This document shows positions 38,758 through 47,902 of a stretch of DNA of 64,000 nucleotides, piece by piece (position 1 is the stretch's first letter; each line of letters starts with the position of its first letter). Source of the stretch: Streptomyces varsoviensis (GTDB lineage Bacteria > Actinomycetota > Actinomycetes > Streptomycetales > Streptomycetaceae); NCBI RefSeq assembly GCF_000718635.1, contig NZ_JOBF01000029.1:26451-90450 (forward strand), written 5' to 3'. Made by a program: the position numbers and the translations under genes. The notes beneath the pieces are model-generated. The model saw only the letters and a program-made list of their open reading frames with translations. It had not been told where the DNA came from and ran no database searches.

Positions 38758-41472
38758 GTGACCATCCGGACTGACGCGATCGACCGACTGCCCGTACGCA
38801 CCGTCGTGCCCGCCCTGACCGAGGCCCTGGACGGGCACGGGGTGGCGGTGCTCTGCGCGCCGCCCGGCACGGGCAAGACGACCCTCGTGCCGCTGGTGCT
38901 CGCCGGGCTGGTCGGCGGCGGGCCCGCGCGCCGGGTGATCGTCGCCGAGCCGCGCCGGATCGCGGCCCGGGCCGCCGCCCGCCGGATGGCGTGGCTGCTG
39001 GGCGAGAGCGTCGGCGAGCGGGTCGGGTTCACCGTGCGGGGCGAGCGCCGGGCGGGGCGGCGCACCGTCGTCGAGGTGGTGACGACGGGTGTGCTGTTGC
39101 AACGGCTGCAACGGGACCAGGAGTTGGCGGACGTCGACGCCGTGGTGCTCGACGAGTGCCATGAACGGCATCTGGACGCCGACACCACCGCCGCCTTCCT
39201 GCTGGACGTACGGGCCGCCCTCCGGCCCGAGCTGCGCCTGGTGGCGGCTTCGGCGACGACCGACGCCGAGGGCTGGGCCCGGCTGTTCGGCGGCGCCCCT
39301 GTGGTGACGGCGGAGGGCGTCTCCCATCCCGTGGAGACCGTCTGGGCCCCGCCGCCGCGCCCCGTGCGTCCGCCGCACGGCATGCGGGTGGACCCGGCTC
39401 TGCTGGAGCACGTCGCCGCGGTGGTGCGCCGGGCGCTGCGCGAACGGGACGGGGACGTGCTGTGCTTCCTGCCGGGCGTCGGTGAGATCGGGCGGGTCGC
39501 CGGCCTGCTGGGCGGCGCGGAAGCGCTCGGCGCGGAGGTGGCGCAGGTGCACGGCCGCGCCCCGGCCGCCGTGCAGGACGCCGTTCTCGCGGGCGGGGCC
39601 GGGCGGCGGGTGGTGCTGGCGACCTCGGTCGCGGAGTCGAGCCTCACGGTGCCGGGGGTGCGGGTCGTGGTGGACTCCGGGCTGGCCCGCGAGCCCCGTA
39701 CGGATCACGCGCGCGGGCTGAGCGCGCTCACGACCGTACGGGCCTCCCGTGCCGCCGCGCGCCAGCGGGCCGGCCGGGCGGGGCGCGAGGCGCCGGGCAC
39801 CGTCTACCGCTGCTGGGCGGAGGCGGACGACGCGCGGCTGCCGCGCTTCCCCGCCCCGGAGATCACGGTGGCGGACCTGACGGCGTTCGCCCTGCAGGCC
39901 GCCTGCTGGGGCGATCCGGACGCGTCGGGTCTCGCCCTGCTCGACCCGCCCCCGGCGGGCGCGCTGGCCGCCGCCCGGGAGGTGCTGGGCGCCATCGGCG
40001 CCGTGGGGGCGGACGGCCGGGCCACGCGGCGGGGCGTCCGGATGGCCCGGCTGGGGCTCCATCCCCGGCTCGCGCGGGCCCTCCTGGACGGCGCGCCGGA
40101 GATCGGCGCGCGCCGGGCCGCGGAGGTCGTGGCCCTCTTGAGCGAGGAACCGCCCCGAGAGTACGGCGACGACCTCGCGGGCGCCTGGCGGGCCGCCCGC
40201 CGGGGCGGCGACGGCTACGGCGCGCGCTGGCGCACGGAGGCGCGCCGCCTGGAAGGCGCTCTCCGCGACAGGCCGTCGCCGTCCGACCCGCCGGAGGGGC
40301 CCGGCCCGGGCCCGGGGGCGGCGGACACGGCCGGGGACCCCGGATCAGCGGGTGCGGGCCGCGGCGCCCGTACGGACACGAGCGCGCGTAGGGGCGGCGG
40401 GGCCCGTACGGGCGTCGACGCGGGTACGGGCGCCGGGGTCCGCGCGGGCGTCACCGGGGGCTCGGGTTCCGGTGGGGACACCGGGCTCGCCACCGATGAC
40501 GTGGCCGCCGGGCTCGTGGCGGCGCTGGCGTTTCCGGAGCGGGTGGCTCGGGCTCGGGGTTCGGGCGCGTATGTGATGGCGTCGGGGACCGGCGCGGAGC
40601 TCGGGGACGGGTCGCGGACGCGCAGCGCGGCGTGGCTCGCGGTGGCCGTCGCCGACCGGCCGGTGGCGGCGGCGTCCGCGCGGGTGCGGCTCGCCGCCGT
40701 GATCGACGAGCACACGGCCAGTACCGCCGCCGCGGCGCTGCTCTCGGAGAGCGAGGAGGTCGGCTGGGACGAGGAGCGGCGGGATGTCGTGGCCCGCCGG
40801 GTGGAGCGGCTGGGGGCGATCGAGCTGGGGGCGCGGCCGTTGCCGGGGCCGGACCCCGCGCGCATACGGGCGGCGCTGCTGGACGGGTTGCGGCGGGAGG
40901 GGCTGGGGCTGCTGCGCTGGACGGCCGAGGGGACCGCGCTGCGCGAGCGACTGGCCTTTCTGCACCGCCAGTTGGGCGCGCCGTGGCCGGACGTGGGCGA
41001 CGCGGCGCTGCTGGACCGGGTCGACGACTGGTTGGGGGACGAGCTCGATCGTGCGCGGAAGCGGTCCGACGTGGAGCGGGTGGACGCGGGGAAGGCGCTC
41101 GCCCGGCTGCTGCCGTGGGCGTCGGGGGACGCCGTTCGCCTCGACGAACTGGCCCCCGAGCGGATCGAGGTGCCGAGCGGTTCGCGCGTCCGCGTGGACT
41201 ACGGGGGTGATCAGCCGGTGCTGGCGGTGAAGTTGCAGGAGCTCTTCGGCTGGCAGGAGGCGCCGCGGGTCGCGGGCGGCCGGGTGCCCCTGCTCGTGCA
41301 TCTGCTGTCGCCGGCCGGCCGCCCGGCGGCCGTCACCGCCGATCTGGCGTCCTTCTGGAAGGACGGATACCGCTCCGTGCGGGCCGAGTTGCGGGGCCGC
41401 TACCCCAGACACCCCTGGCCCGAGGATCCGGCGGCCGCCGTGCCGACGCGGCGTACGAACGCGCGGCGCTGA
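38758..41472 (+). CDS. hrpB: ATP-dependent helicase HrpB
   Basis: The 904-residue DEAH/RHA-type helicase has Walker A APPGTGKTT, motif II DECHERHLD, the motifs VLDECHERHLDADTTAAF, GGRVVLATSVAESSLTVPGV (split in the gene as SVAESS) and QRAGRAGREAPGTVYRCW, followed by the HrpB C-terminal domain (VSLPSGSR-like EVPSGSRVRVDYGGDQPVL). Function in bacteria is loosely tied to RNA processing or stress. A low-complexity Gly/Arg/Thr/Pro-rich insertion of about 80 residues (around codons 495-580) interrupts the middle. The GTG at 38758 follows a weak ribosome binding site; DnaA-type boxes precede it. Confidence 0.93.
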   Translation: MTIRTDAIDRLPVRTVVPALTEALDGHGVAVLCAPPGTGKTTLVPLVLAGLVGGGPARRVIVAEPRRIAARAAARRMAWLLGESVGERVGFTVRGERRAGRRTVVEVVTTGVLLQRLQRDQELADVDAVVLDECHERHLDADTTAAFLLDVRAALRPELRLVAASATTDAEGWARLFGGAPVVTAEGVSHPVETVWAPPPRPVRPPHGMRVDPALLEHVAAVVRRALRERDGDVLCFLPGVGEIGRVAGLLGGAEALGAEVAQVHGRAPAAVQDAVLAGGAGRRVVLATSVAESSLTVPGVRVVVDSGLAREPRTDHARGLSALTTVRASRAAARQRAGRAGREAPGTVYRCWAEADDARLPRFPAPEITVADLTAFALQAACWGDPDASGLALLDPPPAGALAAAREVLGAIGAVGADGRATRRGVRMARLGLHPRLARALLDGAPEIGARRAAEVVALLSEEPPREYGDDLAGAWRAARRGGDGYGARWRTEARRLEGALRDRPSPSDPPEGPGPGPGAADTAGDPGSAGAGRGARTDTSARRGGGARTGVDAGTGAGVRAGVTGGSGSGGDTGLATDDVAAGLVAALAFPERVARARGSGAYVMASGTGAELGDGSRTRSAAWLAVAVADRPVAAASARVRLAAVIDEHTASTAAAALLSESEEVGWDEERRDVVARRVERLGAIELGARPLPGPDPARIRAALLDGLRREGLGLLRWTAEGTALRERLAFLHRQLGAPWPDVGDAALLDRVDDWLGDELDRARKRSDVERVDAGKALARLLPWASGDAVRLDELAPERIEVPSGSRVRVDYGGDQPVLAVKLQELFGWQEAPRVAGGRVPLLVHLLSPAGRPAAVTADLASFWKDGYRSVRAELRGRYPRHPWPEDPAAAVPTRRTNARR

Positions 41473-41549
41473 CCCCTGCCCGGCGCCACGCGCGGGATTC
41501 ACGTCGCCGGCCGGACGCGCGGCGTCGAGCAGGCGGGCATGGGGCGCCG

Positions 41550-41596
41550 ATCAGACGGGGACGGGGTCGCCGATCAGGCGGGGACGGGTTCGGGGT
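41550..41596. repeat. Tandem duplication across the DUF3068 stop codon
   Basis: A 22-bp unit around CGCCGATCAG and CGGGGACGGG occurs twice back to back, differing by one or two bases. The second copy contains the true stop codon (41574-41576), and the first repeats a similar stop. This looks like a recent slippage or duplication at the 3' end. Confidence 0.6.
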
Positions 41597-42671
41597 CGGG
41601 GGCCGGGTCCTCGGCCGGGGCGGTGCCGGAGCCCGGGCGGCGGGAGCGGGCTTCGAGGACGAGGGAGAGGGTGAGGAGGAGGCAGCCCAGTCCGAGGAGG
41701 CCCCAGGGGAGGTAGCTGGTGAGGAGGAGGACGAGGACCCGCTGGGACGTGACGAGGTCGACGGTGGAGTCGACGTAGTCGGGCCGCATCTTCACATGCC
41801 CGGCGAAGGCGGTGATCGGCTTCTTCTCGGGGTGGCCGATCCAGCGCATCTCCTCTTTGTGGAGCTCTTCGCCGTTGACCGGGGCTCCGGTGACGGGGTC
41901 GACCCAGAACATCCGCTTGGTGCTGTACCAGCGCTCCAGGCCGGTCTGCTTGACGACCTCCGGGGTGACGCCCAGCGGCATCTTCTTGGGCAGCGGGACC
42001 TTGGTCCAGGGGATGGTCTGCTCGAAGTAGTAGACCTCCAGGCCGTGGAAGGTCCGGGTGCCCCGGTAGTGGATGGGCGCGGAGGTGCGGGTCTGCATGT
42101 CGAAGTACTGGTAGTCGCGCTTCTCGGTGAGGAAGGGCCACTTGTACTCGATGCCGTCGCGGCGCACCGGCGTGCCGTCGACGCTCTCGCCGCCCGCGTG
42201 CACGGGCTCCTGGCTGTGGGCGTCGAAGACGTAGCGTTCGGGGATGCTGGAGACCATCTTGCCGTCGGGGCCGACGATGTAGCTGAGGGTGTCCCAGACG
42301 ACGACGTCGCGGCCGGTGGCGTCCTTGACCTTCTTGGCCTGTTCGACGTTGCCCTTGAGGGTCTGGACGATGTTGACCTTGGAGACCTTTCTGGCCTCCA
42401 TCTTGTTGTAGTCGATCAGGTCGGCGTTCTTGGCCTCCATGACGACCGACTGGTACTGGCTGGGCGGGACCTTCGCGAGCCGCGGGAAGGCGTACCAGCG
42501 CAGCAGGGGCGAGAGGGCGGCGCAGAAGACGGCGGCGGCGAGCAGGACGAGGCTCGCTCTGCGGCGCATCCCGCCGCCTCGGGTGCGGCGTTCGGCCGGG
42601 GGACCGGGTGGTGCGGCTTCCCGGTGGTGCGGGGGCTCCTGGTCGGCCCCGGGTGGCACGGCGCGGCGCAT
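41574..42671 (-). CDS. DUF3068 (PorA-like family) membrane protein
   Basis: The 365-residue protein has a Pro-rich cytoplasmic N-terminus, a membrane anchor (SLVLLAAAVFCAALSPLLR), a large extracytoplasmic domain (QSVVMEAKNADLIDYNKMEA; YYFEQTIPWTKVPLPKK; VDPVTGAPVNGEELHKEEMR), a C-terminal membrane helix (VLVLLLTSYLPWGLLGLGCL) and a Pro/Asp/Glu tail. This is the DUF3068 layout; the family was named from PorA of corynebacteria but most members are not shown to be porins. Start 42671 follows GGGAGGG; 42569 is an alternative. Downstream of a 44-residue membrane gene by 17 bp. Confidence 0.82.
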   Translation of the reverse strand: MRRAVPPGADQEPPHHREAAPPGPPAERRTRGGGMRRRASLVLLAAAVFCAALSPLLRWYAFPRLAKVPPSQYQSVVMEAKNADLIDYNKMEARKVSKVNIVQTLKGNVEQAKKVKDATGRDVVVWDTLSYIVGPDGKMVSSIPERYVFDAHSQEPVHAGGESVDGTPVRRDGIEYKWPFLTEKRDYQYFDMQTRTSAPIHYRGTRTFHGLEVYYFEQTIPWTKVPLPKKMPLGVTPEVVKQTGLERWYSTKRMFWVDPVTGAPVNGEELHKEEMRWIGHPEKKPITAFAGHVKMRPDYVDSTVDLVTSQRVLVLLLTSYLPWGLLGLGCLLLTLSLVLEARSRRPGSGTAPAEDPAPDPEPVPA

Positions 42672-42688
42672 GGCGGTGCGGCCCTCCC

Positions 42689-42823
42689 TCAGGGGTGTGC
42701 GGGGACGGTGGTGAGCAGGGGTTTGGGGGAGGTTTCGCCGCTGGGCATGCCGATGGCGGTGATGGCGAGGACGAGCGCGAGGGCGGCGGCCAGTCCGATG
42801 GCCGCGGCGATGAGTGCGCGCAT
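42689..42823 (-). CDS. 44-residue membrane peptide, SPW_0924-like
   Basis: The peptide has one transmembrane helix (LIAAAIGLAAALALVLAITA) followed by GMPSGETSPKPLLTTVPAHP. It resembles the small Streptomyces SPW_0924-type proteins from memory; function unknown. Its ATG at 42823 is chosen because upstream residues are Arg/Pro-rich. It lies 17 bp before the DUF3068 gene, so the pair is probably co-transcribed. Confidence 0.6.
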   Translation of the reverse strand: MRALIAAAIGLAAALALVLAITAIGMPSGETSPKPLLTTVPAHP

Positions 42824-42905
42824 GCTCGGCCTCCCGGTTGCTGATGCGGCGTCAGGGCGGGGGCACCGTAGCAACGGAGAGCCGAGATGAGAACACGTTG
42901 CACCG

Positions 42906-42942
42906 CCCTGTGCCGCCCGGATCGCATCCGGGCGGCACAGGG
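42906..42942 (-). terminator. Strong hairpin terminator after the lytic transglycosylase gene
   Basis: A perfect 17-bp stem (CCCTGTGCCGCCCGGAT with its complement) and a 3-nt loop lie 39 bp after the stop codon at 42981, separating the gene from the small membrane gene downstream. Confidence 0.88.
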
Positions 42943-42980
42943 GCGGGTACGTGCGCGGGGCGGCGGGGCGTCCCGGTGGG

Positions 42981-44858
42981 TCAGTGGGCCGCGGGTGCGG
43001 TGACGGTCAGCTCGATGGTCAGCACCGCGCCGTCCGCGGTGGTGAGGCGGAGCTGGAAGGTGCCGGTGTGGCCGTCGGCGAAGATCTCCGGGAGAGTGAG
43101 GACGCCGTTCGCGTCCGTCTTGAGGCCGGAGAGGGTACGGATCGGCTTGGCGGTGTCCTTGCCCTTGCCGTCGGCGCCGGCCTTGGCGCCCTTGCCGCCC
43201 GTGCTGCCGCCCGTGCTCCCGGGCGCCTTGAAGTAGGGGCCCTTGTCGTTCTCCGCCGGCTTCCCCGGGCCCGGGGCGACCATCGTCGCGGTCACGGGCA
43301 CGCCCGCCGCGAGCTTGCCCTGGTACGTGGCCTTGACGCCGATGCGCCCGGCGAAGGCGCCGCCCGCCTCGGCGGTGAGCGAGCCCGTGCCCGTACGCAC
43401 CAGCGCGTCGGCCTTCGGGGTGGGCGCGGGCCGGGCGGTGACGGTCGCCGCGAAGTCGACGGCGGCGATCTTCTGCCCGGGGACGGTGGCCCGTACAGTG
43501 AACGCGCCGGGCTGCTCGCCCGCGCGGAGCTTCGGGGCGGTCGCGGTGCCGTCGGGGCCGGTGACGACCGTGGCGCGGGTGGCGTCGTCCGGGAACCGGG
43601 CCTTGGTCTCGCCGACGATCTCGTATTGGACGCGCACCCCGGCGAGCGGCTTGCCCGCCTTGTCCTCGGCCTTGACCTTGGGCCGCGCCGTGAACTCCGC
43701 GCCCGCCGTGGCCGTCAGCTCGCGCGCGCCGACGGCGTCGAGGCCGGCGGGCTGTCCGGGCGTGGGGGGCGGGGTCGTCGGGGGCTTCGTGGGCGGCGTC
43801 GTCGGGGGCTTGGGCTCGGGCGAGGGCTTGGACGGCACCTCGATGCCGCCGTGGCCGGTCTTCGGCGGGAGGGGCGAGGGCGAGGGGCTCTTGCCGTGGC
43901 CCCCGGCGCCGCCCTTGCCGCTCCCCGCGCCCTTGCCCGGGCCGGAGGAGCCCGTGCCGGAGGGGCGCGGGCTCGTGGCGCCCTTGCCGCCGGAGCCCTT
44001 GGCCGTGCCACCGCCCGTACCGGCGCCCGGGGTGGACTTCGGGAGCTTGGGCAGCACGCCGGTGCCGTCGGGCACCTCGTGCGTGCCTTCGCGGTAGTAG
44101 TCGAACCAGGTGCGGACCGTCTTCAGATACTCCGTCGAGTGGTTGTAGCCGAGGATCGCGAGATCCATCTTGGCCTCGTCCGACAGATCGCCGCCGACTC
44201 CGCACAGGTAGTAGCCCGTGCTGAGCGCCGCGTCGTAGATGTTGTTGGGGTCCTTGACGCCGTCGCCGTTGCCGTCCCGGCCCCATATCGCCCATGTCGA
44301 GGGGATGAACTGCATGGGGCCGACCGCGCGGTCGTGCTCCGAGTCGCCGTCGTACTTCCCGCCGTCGGTGTCCTTGATCAGCGCGAAGCCCTTGCCGTCG
44401 AGGACCGGGCCGAGGATCGGCCGCAGGGTCGTGCCGCCCTCGTCGACGGCGCCGCCGTTGGCGTGGCCGGACTCGACCTTGCCGATCGCGGCCAGCAGTT
44501 CCCAGGGCAGGTGGCAGCCGGGCTTGGCGTCGCTCAGGTGCGACTCGGCCCTCTTGTAGGCGTCCAGGACGGTGGCGGGGATGCCGGCTTCCGGCGAGCC
44601 CGTGCCCGTACCCGTGCCGGAGGACGGGTCGGGCGAAGTGCCCGGCTTGGTCGGGGTGTTCAGGGGCGGCAGGTCCGTGTGGTAGGGCGAGCCGCCGTCG
44701 ATCGGCGGGCCGGGAGGCGGTGTCGCCTCCGCGGCGGGGTCCGTGCGCTGCACGGCGAACCCGGGCGCCTGGGAGGCCGTCATCGCGGCCATCGCCGCCG
44801 CGGCCACCGCGGTCGTCGCGGCCCCCCTGCGCAGTCGCCGACCGAACTTCGCTGCCAT
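42981..44858 (-). CDS. Secreted lytic transglycosylase with Ig-like repeats
   Basis: 625 residues. A signal segment (about 12-36), then a Pro-rich stretch and a MltB/SLT_2-like lysozyme-fold domain: LPWELLAAIGKVESGHA with catalytic Glu129, VGPMQFIPSTWAIWGRDGNG and DAALSTGYYLCGVGGDLSD. A long Gly/Ser/Pro-rich linker with Pro-Lys-Pro repeats follows, then two or three Ig-like segments (VQYEIVGETKARFPDD, VTATMVAPGPGKP, FQLRLTTADGAVLTIEL). It should cleave peptidoglycan at MurNAc-GlcNAc bonds, with the tail for wall attachment. GGAGGGG before the ATG. Same strand as polA upstream but with its own terminator. Confidence 0.88.
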   Translation of the reverse strand: MAAKFGRRLRRGAATTAVAAAAMAAMTASQAPGFAVQRTDPAAEATPPPGPPIDGGSPYHTDLPPLNTPTKPGTSPDPSSGTGTGTGSPEAGIPATVLDAYKRAESHLSDAKPGCHLPWELLAAIGKVESGHANGGAVDEGGTTLRPILGPVLDGKGFALIKDTDGGKYDGDSEHDRAVGPMQFIPSTWAIWGRDGNGDGVKDPNNIYDAALSTGYYLCGVGGDLSDEAKMDLAILGYNHSTEYLKTVRTWFDYYREGTHEVPDGTGVLPKLPKSTPGAGTGGGTAKGSGGKGATSPRPSGTGSSGPGKGAGSGKGGAGGHGKSPSPSPLPPKTGHGGIEVPSKPSPEPKPPTTPPTKPPTTPPPTPGQPAGLDAVGARELTATAGAEFTARPKVKAEDKAGKPLAGVRVQYEIVGETKARFPDDATRATVVTGPDGTATAPKLRAGEQPGAFTVRATVPGQKIAAVDFAATVTARPAPTPKADALVRTGTGSLTAEAGGAFAGRIGVKATYQGKLAAGVPVTATMVAPGPGKPAENDKGPYFKAPGSTGGSTGGKGAKAGADGKGKDTAKPIRTLSGLKTDANGVLTLPEIFADGHTGTFQLRLTTADGAVLTIELTVTAPAAH

Positions 44859-44976
44859 CCGTCTGTCCCCTCCGTGGGCGATGCGGCGCTCCCCCGCGTG
44901 TCAACGCAGGTGACACTACGGCAACTTCCTGCCCTCAGCCACAGGATCGGCGCGGCCCGGACGGGCTGCCGCGACG

Positions 44977-45015
44977 GCCGCCCGCACCCCGCTCACGGAG
45001 CGGGATACGGGCGGC
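44977..45015 (-). terminator. Nested hairpin after polA
   Basis: Outer 8-bp stem GCCGCCCG/CGGGCGGC and inner 7-bp stem CCCGCTC/GAGCGGG with small bulges lie 20 bp past the polA stop. Confidence 0.6.
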
Positions 45016-45035
45016 ACATTCCGTACCGGAACGGG

Positions 45036-47774
45036 TCAGTGCGCGGCGGATTCCCAGTCGGCCCCGACGCCCACCGACACGTCCAGCGGGGCGCGCAGTT
45101 CGACCGCTTGGGACATCTCGCGACGGACCAGCTCCTCGACGCTCTTCCGCTCGCCCGGGGCGATCTCCAGCACGATTTCGTCGTGCACTTGGAGCAGCAT
45201 CCGGGAGGCCAGGCCCTCGGCGGCGAGGGCCGCGTCCACCCGGAGCATCGCGATCTTGACGATGTCCGCGGCGGTCCCCTGGATCGGCGCGTTGAGCGCC
45301 ATGCGCTCCGCCATCTCGCGGCGCTGGCGGTTGTCGCTGTTCAGATCGGGGAGGTAGCGGCGGCGGCCGAGGATCGTCTGGGTGTACCCCGTGGCCCGCG
45401 CCTCCTCGACGACGCGCTGGAGGTAGTCCCGCACCCCGCCGAACCGCTCGAAGAACGTGTCCATCAGCCGGCGCGCCTCGTCCGGGGCGATCCCGAGCTG
45501 CTGGGACAGGCCGAACGCGGAGAGGCCGTACGCCAGCCCGTACGACATGGCCTTGATCTTGCGGCGCATCTCGGGGTCGACGTCGGACTTGGCGACGCCG
45601 AAGACCTGCGAGGCGACCGTGGTGTGCAGGTCCTCCCCGGAGGTGAACGCCTCCAGCAGCCCCTCGTCCTCGGAGAGGTGCGCCATCACCCGCAGCTCGA
45701 TCTGGCTGTAGTCGGCGGTCAGCAGGGACTCGTAGCCCTCGCCGACGACGAAGCCGCGGCGGATCGCCCGCCCCTCGTCCGTACGCACCGGGATGTTCTG
45801 CAGGTTCGGGTCCGTGGACGAGAGCCGGCCGGTGGCCGCCACGGTCTGGTTGAACGTCGTGTGGATCCGGCCGCCGCCGGGCGAGATGGTCTTGATCAGC
45901 CCCTCGACCGTGGAGCGCAGCTTGGACTGCTCACGGTGGCGCAGCATGATCACCGGGAGTTCGTTCTCGGTCTGCGCCGCGAGCCACGCCAGGGCGTCCG
46001 CGTCCGTGGTGTAGCCCGTCTTGGTCTTCTTCGTCCTGGGCAGCGCCAGCTCCCCGAAGAGGACCTCCTGGAGCTGCTTGGGCGAGCCCAGGTTGAACTC
46101 GTGTCCCGCGGCGGCGTGCGCCTCCTGGACGGCCTGCTGCACCGCGCCCGCGAACTGCTGCTCCATCCGCTCCAGCCAGCCCCGGTCCGCGGCGATGCCC
46201 GCCCGCTCCATCCGGGCCAGCAGCGCGCTCGTCGGCAGCTCCATGTCCGTCAGCAGCTCGGCGGCGCCCACCTCCCGCAGCCTGCCGGTGAACGCCTCAC
46301 CGAGGTCGAGGACCGTACGGGCGTGGCCCATCAGCGCGTCCGCCTCGGCCTGCTCGTCGGCGCCGAACGCGAGCTGCCCGCTGTCGGCCGCCGCCGTCGG
46401 CAGCTCACGGCCCAGATACTCCACGGACAGGGCGTCCAGGGCGAAGGAGCGGCGGCCCGGCTTGACGAGATACGCGGCCAGCGCCGTGTCCATCCGCACG
46501 CCCGCCACCGACCAGCCGTGCTCCGCGAAGACCCGCATCACGGCCTTCGCGTCGTGCATCACCTTCGGCTTGGACTCGTCCGCCACCCACGCCGCGAACG
46601 CCTTGTCATCCGCCTCGTCGAGCTGCGAGGGGTCGAACCAGGCGGCGGGCCCCTGCGCGGTGGCCAGCGCGATCTCGCTGACGCTGCCGCTGCCCAGCGC
46701 CCAGGCGTGCACCGTCGCCAGCCCCAGCGGCCGCGCGCCGTGCTCCGCCAGCCACGGGGCGAGCCCGCCCGGGCTCAGCACCGCGCCGTCCAGCTCGACA
46801 CCGGCCTCGGGCGCCGCCTCCTCCGCCGCCACGGCGCCCGGGTCCACCGCCAGCAGCCGGTCCCTGAGGCCCGCGTTGCGGATCTCCAGGCCCTCCAGGA
46901 AGACCGTCAGCGCCTTCCGGTCGTACGGCTCGCGGGCCAGCTCCAGCGGCCCGCACGGCAGCTCCACGTCGAAGACCATCTCCGTCAGCCGCCGGTTGAG
47001 CTTCACGGCCTCCAGGTGGTCGCGGAGGTTCTGCCCGGCCTTGCCCTTGACCTCGTCCACCCGCTCGACCAGGTCGGCGAACGAACCGAACTGGTTGATC
47101 CACTTCGCGGCGGTCTTCTCGCCCACCCCCGGAATGCCCGGCAGGTTGTCCGACGGGTCGCCGCGCAGTGCCGCGAAGTCCGGGTACTGCTCCGGTGTGA
47201 GCCCGTACTTCTCGAACACCTTCTCCGGCGTGTAGCGCGTCAGCTCCGAGACGCCCTTCGTCGGATACAGCACCGTGACGTCCTCGGTGACGAGTTGGAA
47301 GGAGTCACGGTCGCCCGTGACGATCGACACCTCGAACCCCTCCGCCGTCGCCTGCCGCGCGAGCGTCGCGATGACGTCGTCCGCCTCGAAGCCCTCCACC
47401 GCGAACCGCTTCGCGCTCATCGCGTCGAGCATCTCGCCGATCAGCTCGACCTGCCCCTTGAACTCGTCCGGGGTCTTCGAGCGGTTCGCCTTGTACTCGG
47501 GGAACTCCTCGGACCGCCACGTCTTGCGCGACACGTCGAACGCCACCGCGAAATGCGTAGGCGCCTCGTCGCGCAGCGTGTTCGCCAGCATCGACGCGAA
47601 GCCGTACACCGCGTTCGTCGGCTGGCCCGTCGAGGTCGTGAAATTCTCCACGGGCAGCGCGAAGAACGCCCGGTACGCCATGGAGTGCCCGTCCATCAGG
47701 AGCAGGCGGGGGCGGCCTCCCCCCGCTGCCTCGGTGCCGGTCGTTGCGCTCGTCTTCGATGCCTTTGCTGCCAC
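45036..47774 (-). CDS. polA: DNA polymerase I
   Basis: A 912-residue enzyme that fills repair gaps and removes RNA primers. The N-terminal 5'-3' exonuclease domain starts LLLMDGHSMAYRAFFALP and includes TGDRDSFQL; the central 3'-5' exonuclease region lacks the proofreading Asp/Glu set, as usual in actinobacteria. Polymerase motifs are intact: A (DYSQIELRVMAHL), B (RRKIKAMSYGLAYG), C (LQVHDEIVLE). The GTG at 47774 is exactly 7 bp after a near-consensus PafBC-type promoter, so the mRNA is predicted leaderless. It works with UvrABC in excision repair. Confidence 0.97.
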   Translation of the reverse strand: MAAKASKTSATTGTEAAGGGRPRLLLMDGHSMAYRAFFALPVENFTTSTGQPTNAVYGFASMLANTLRDEAPTHFAVAFDVSRKTWRSEEFPEYKANRSKTPDEFKGQVELIGEMLDAMSAKRFAVEGFEADDVIATLARQATAEGFEVSIVTGDRDSFQLVTEDVTVLYPTKGVSELTRYTPEKVFEKYGLTPEQYPDFAALRGDPSDNLPGIPGVGEKTAAKWINQFGSFADLVERVDEVKGKAGQNLRDHLEAVKLNRRLTEMVFDVELPCGPLELAREPYDRKALTVFLEGLEIRNAGLRDRLLAVDPGAVAAEEAAPEAGVELDGAVLSPGGLAPWLAEHGARPLGLATVHAWALGSGSVSEIALATAQGPAAWFDPSQLDEADDKAFAAWVADESKPKVMHDAKAVMRVFAEHGWSVAGVRMDTALAAYLVKPGRRSFALDALSVEYLGRELPTAAADSGQLAFGADEQAEADALMGHARTVLDLGEAFTGRLREVGAAELLTDMELPTSALLARMERAGIAADRGWLERMEQQFAGAVQQAVQEAHAAAGHEFNLGSPKQLQEVLFGELALPRTKKTKTGYTTDADALAWLAAQTENELPVIMLRHREQSKLRSTVEGLIKTISPGGGRIHTTFNQTVAATGRLSSTDPNLQNIPVRTDEGRAIRRGFVVGEGYESLLTADYSQIELRVMAHLSEDEGLLEAFTSGEDLHTTVASQVFGVAKSDVDPEMRRKIKAMSYGLAYGLSAFGLSQQLGIAPDEARRLMDTFFERFGGVRDYLQRVVEEARATGYTQTILGRRRYLPDLNSDNRQRREMAERMALNAPIQGTAADIVKIAMLRVDAALAAEGLASRMLLQVHDEIVLEIAPGERKSVEELVRREMSQAVELRAPLDVSVGVGADWESAAH

Positions 47775-47781
47775 GTCCCCG

Positions 47782-47804
47782 ATCCTGCCACGACCCACTG
47801 ACAA
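47782..47804 (-). promoter_or_regulatory. PafBC-like DNA-damage promoter of polA (one mismatch)
   Basis: On the minus strand TTGTCAGTG, 8 bp, CAGGAT. The upstream element is perfect and the spacing exact; only the first T of TANNNT is replaced by C. The -10 ends 7 bp before the GTG, fitting a leaderless transcript. Confidence 0.7.
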
Positions 47805-47902
47805 TCCCCGCGCACCCGACCTCGGCACCGCCGCTGTCAGTCCCCCGTGTCAGTATCTGAACAGCACCAAGGCCGCAGGCACACCGCCGAAGGGGAGCCG
47901 AC

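Noticed and set aside
42951..47801. Very long open frame antisense to the lytic transglycosylase and polA
   Set aside because: Caused by G/C third-position bias of the real genes; no ribosome binding site, Arg/Gly/Leu-rich composition and no domain.
47834..47856. PafBC promoter for the FdhF/YdeP gene
   Set aside because: Two TGTCAGT copies are present but neither has TANNNT at 8 bp; they may be leftovers or unrelated.
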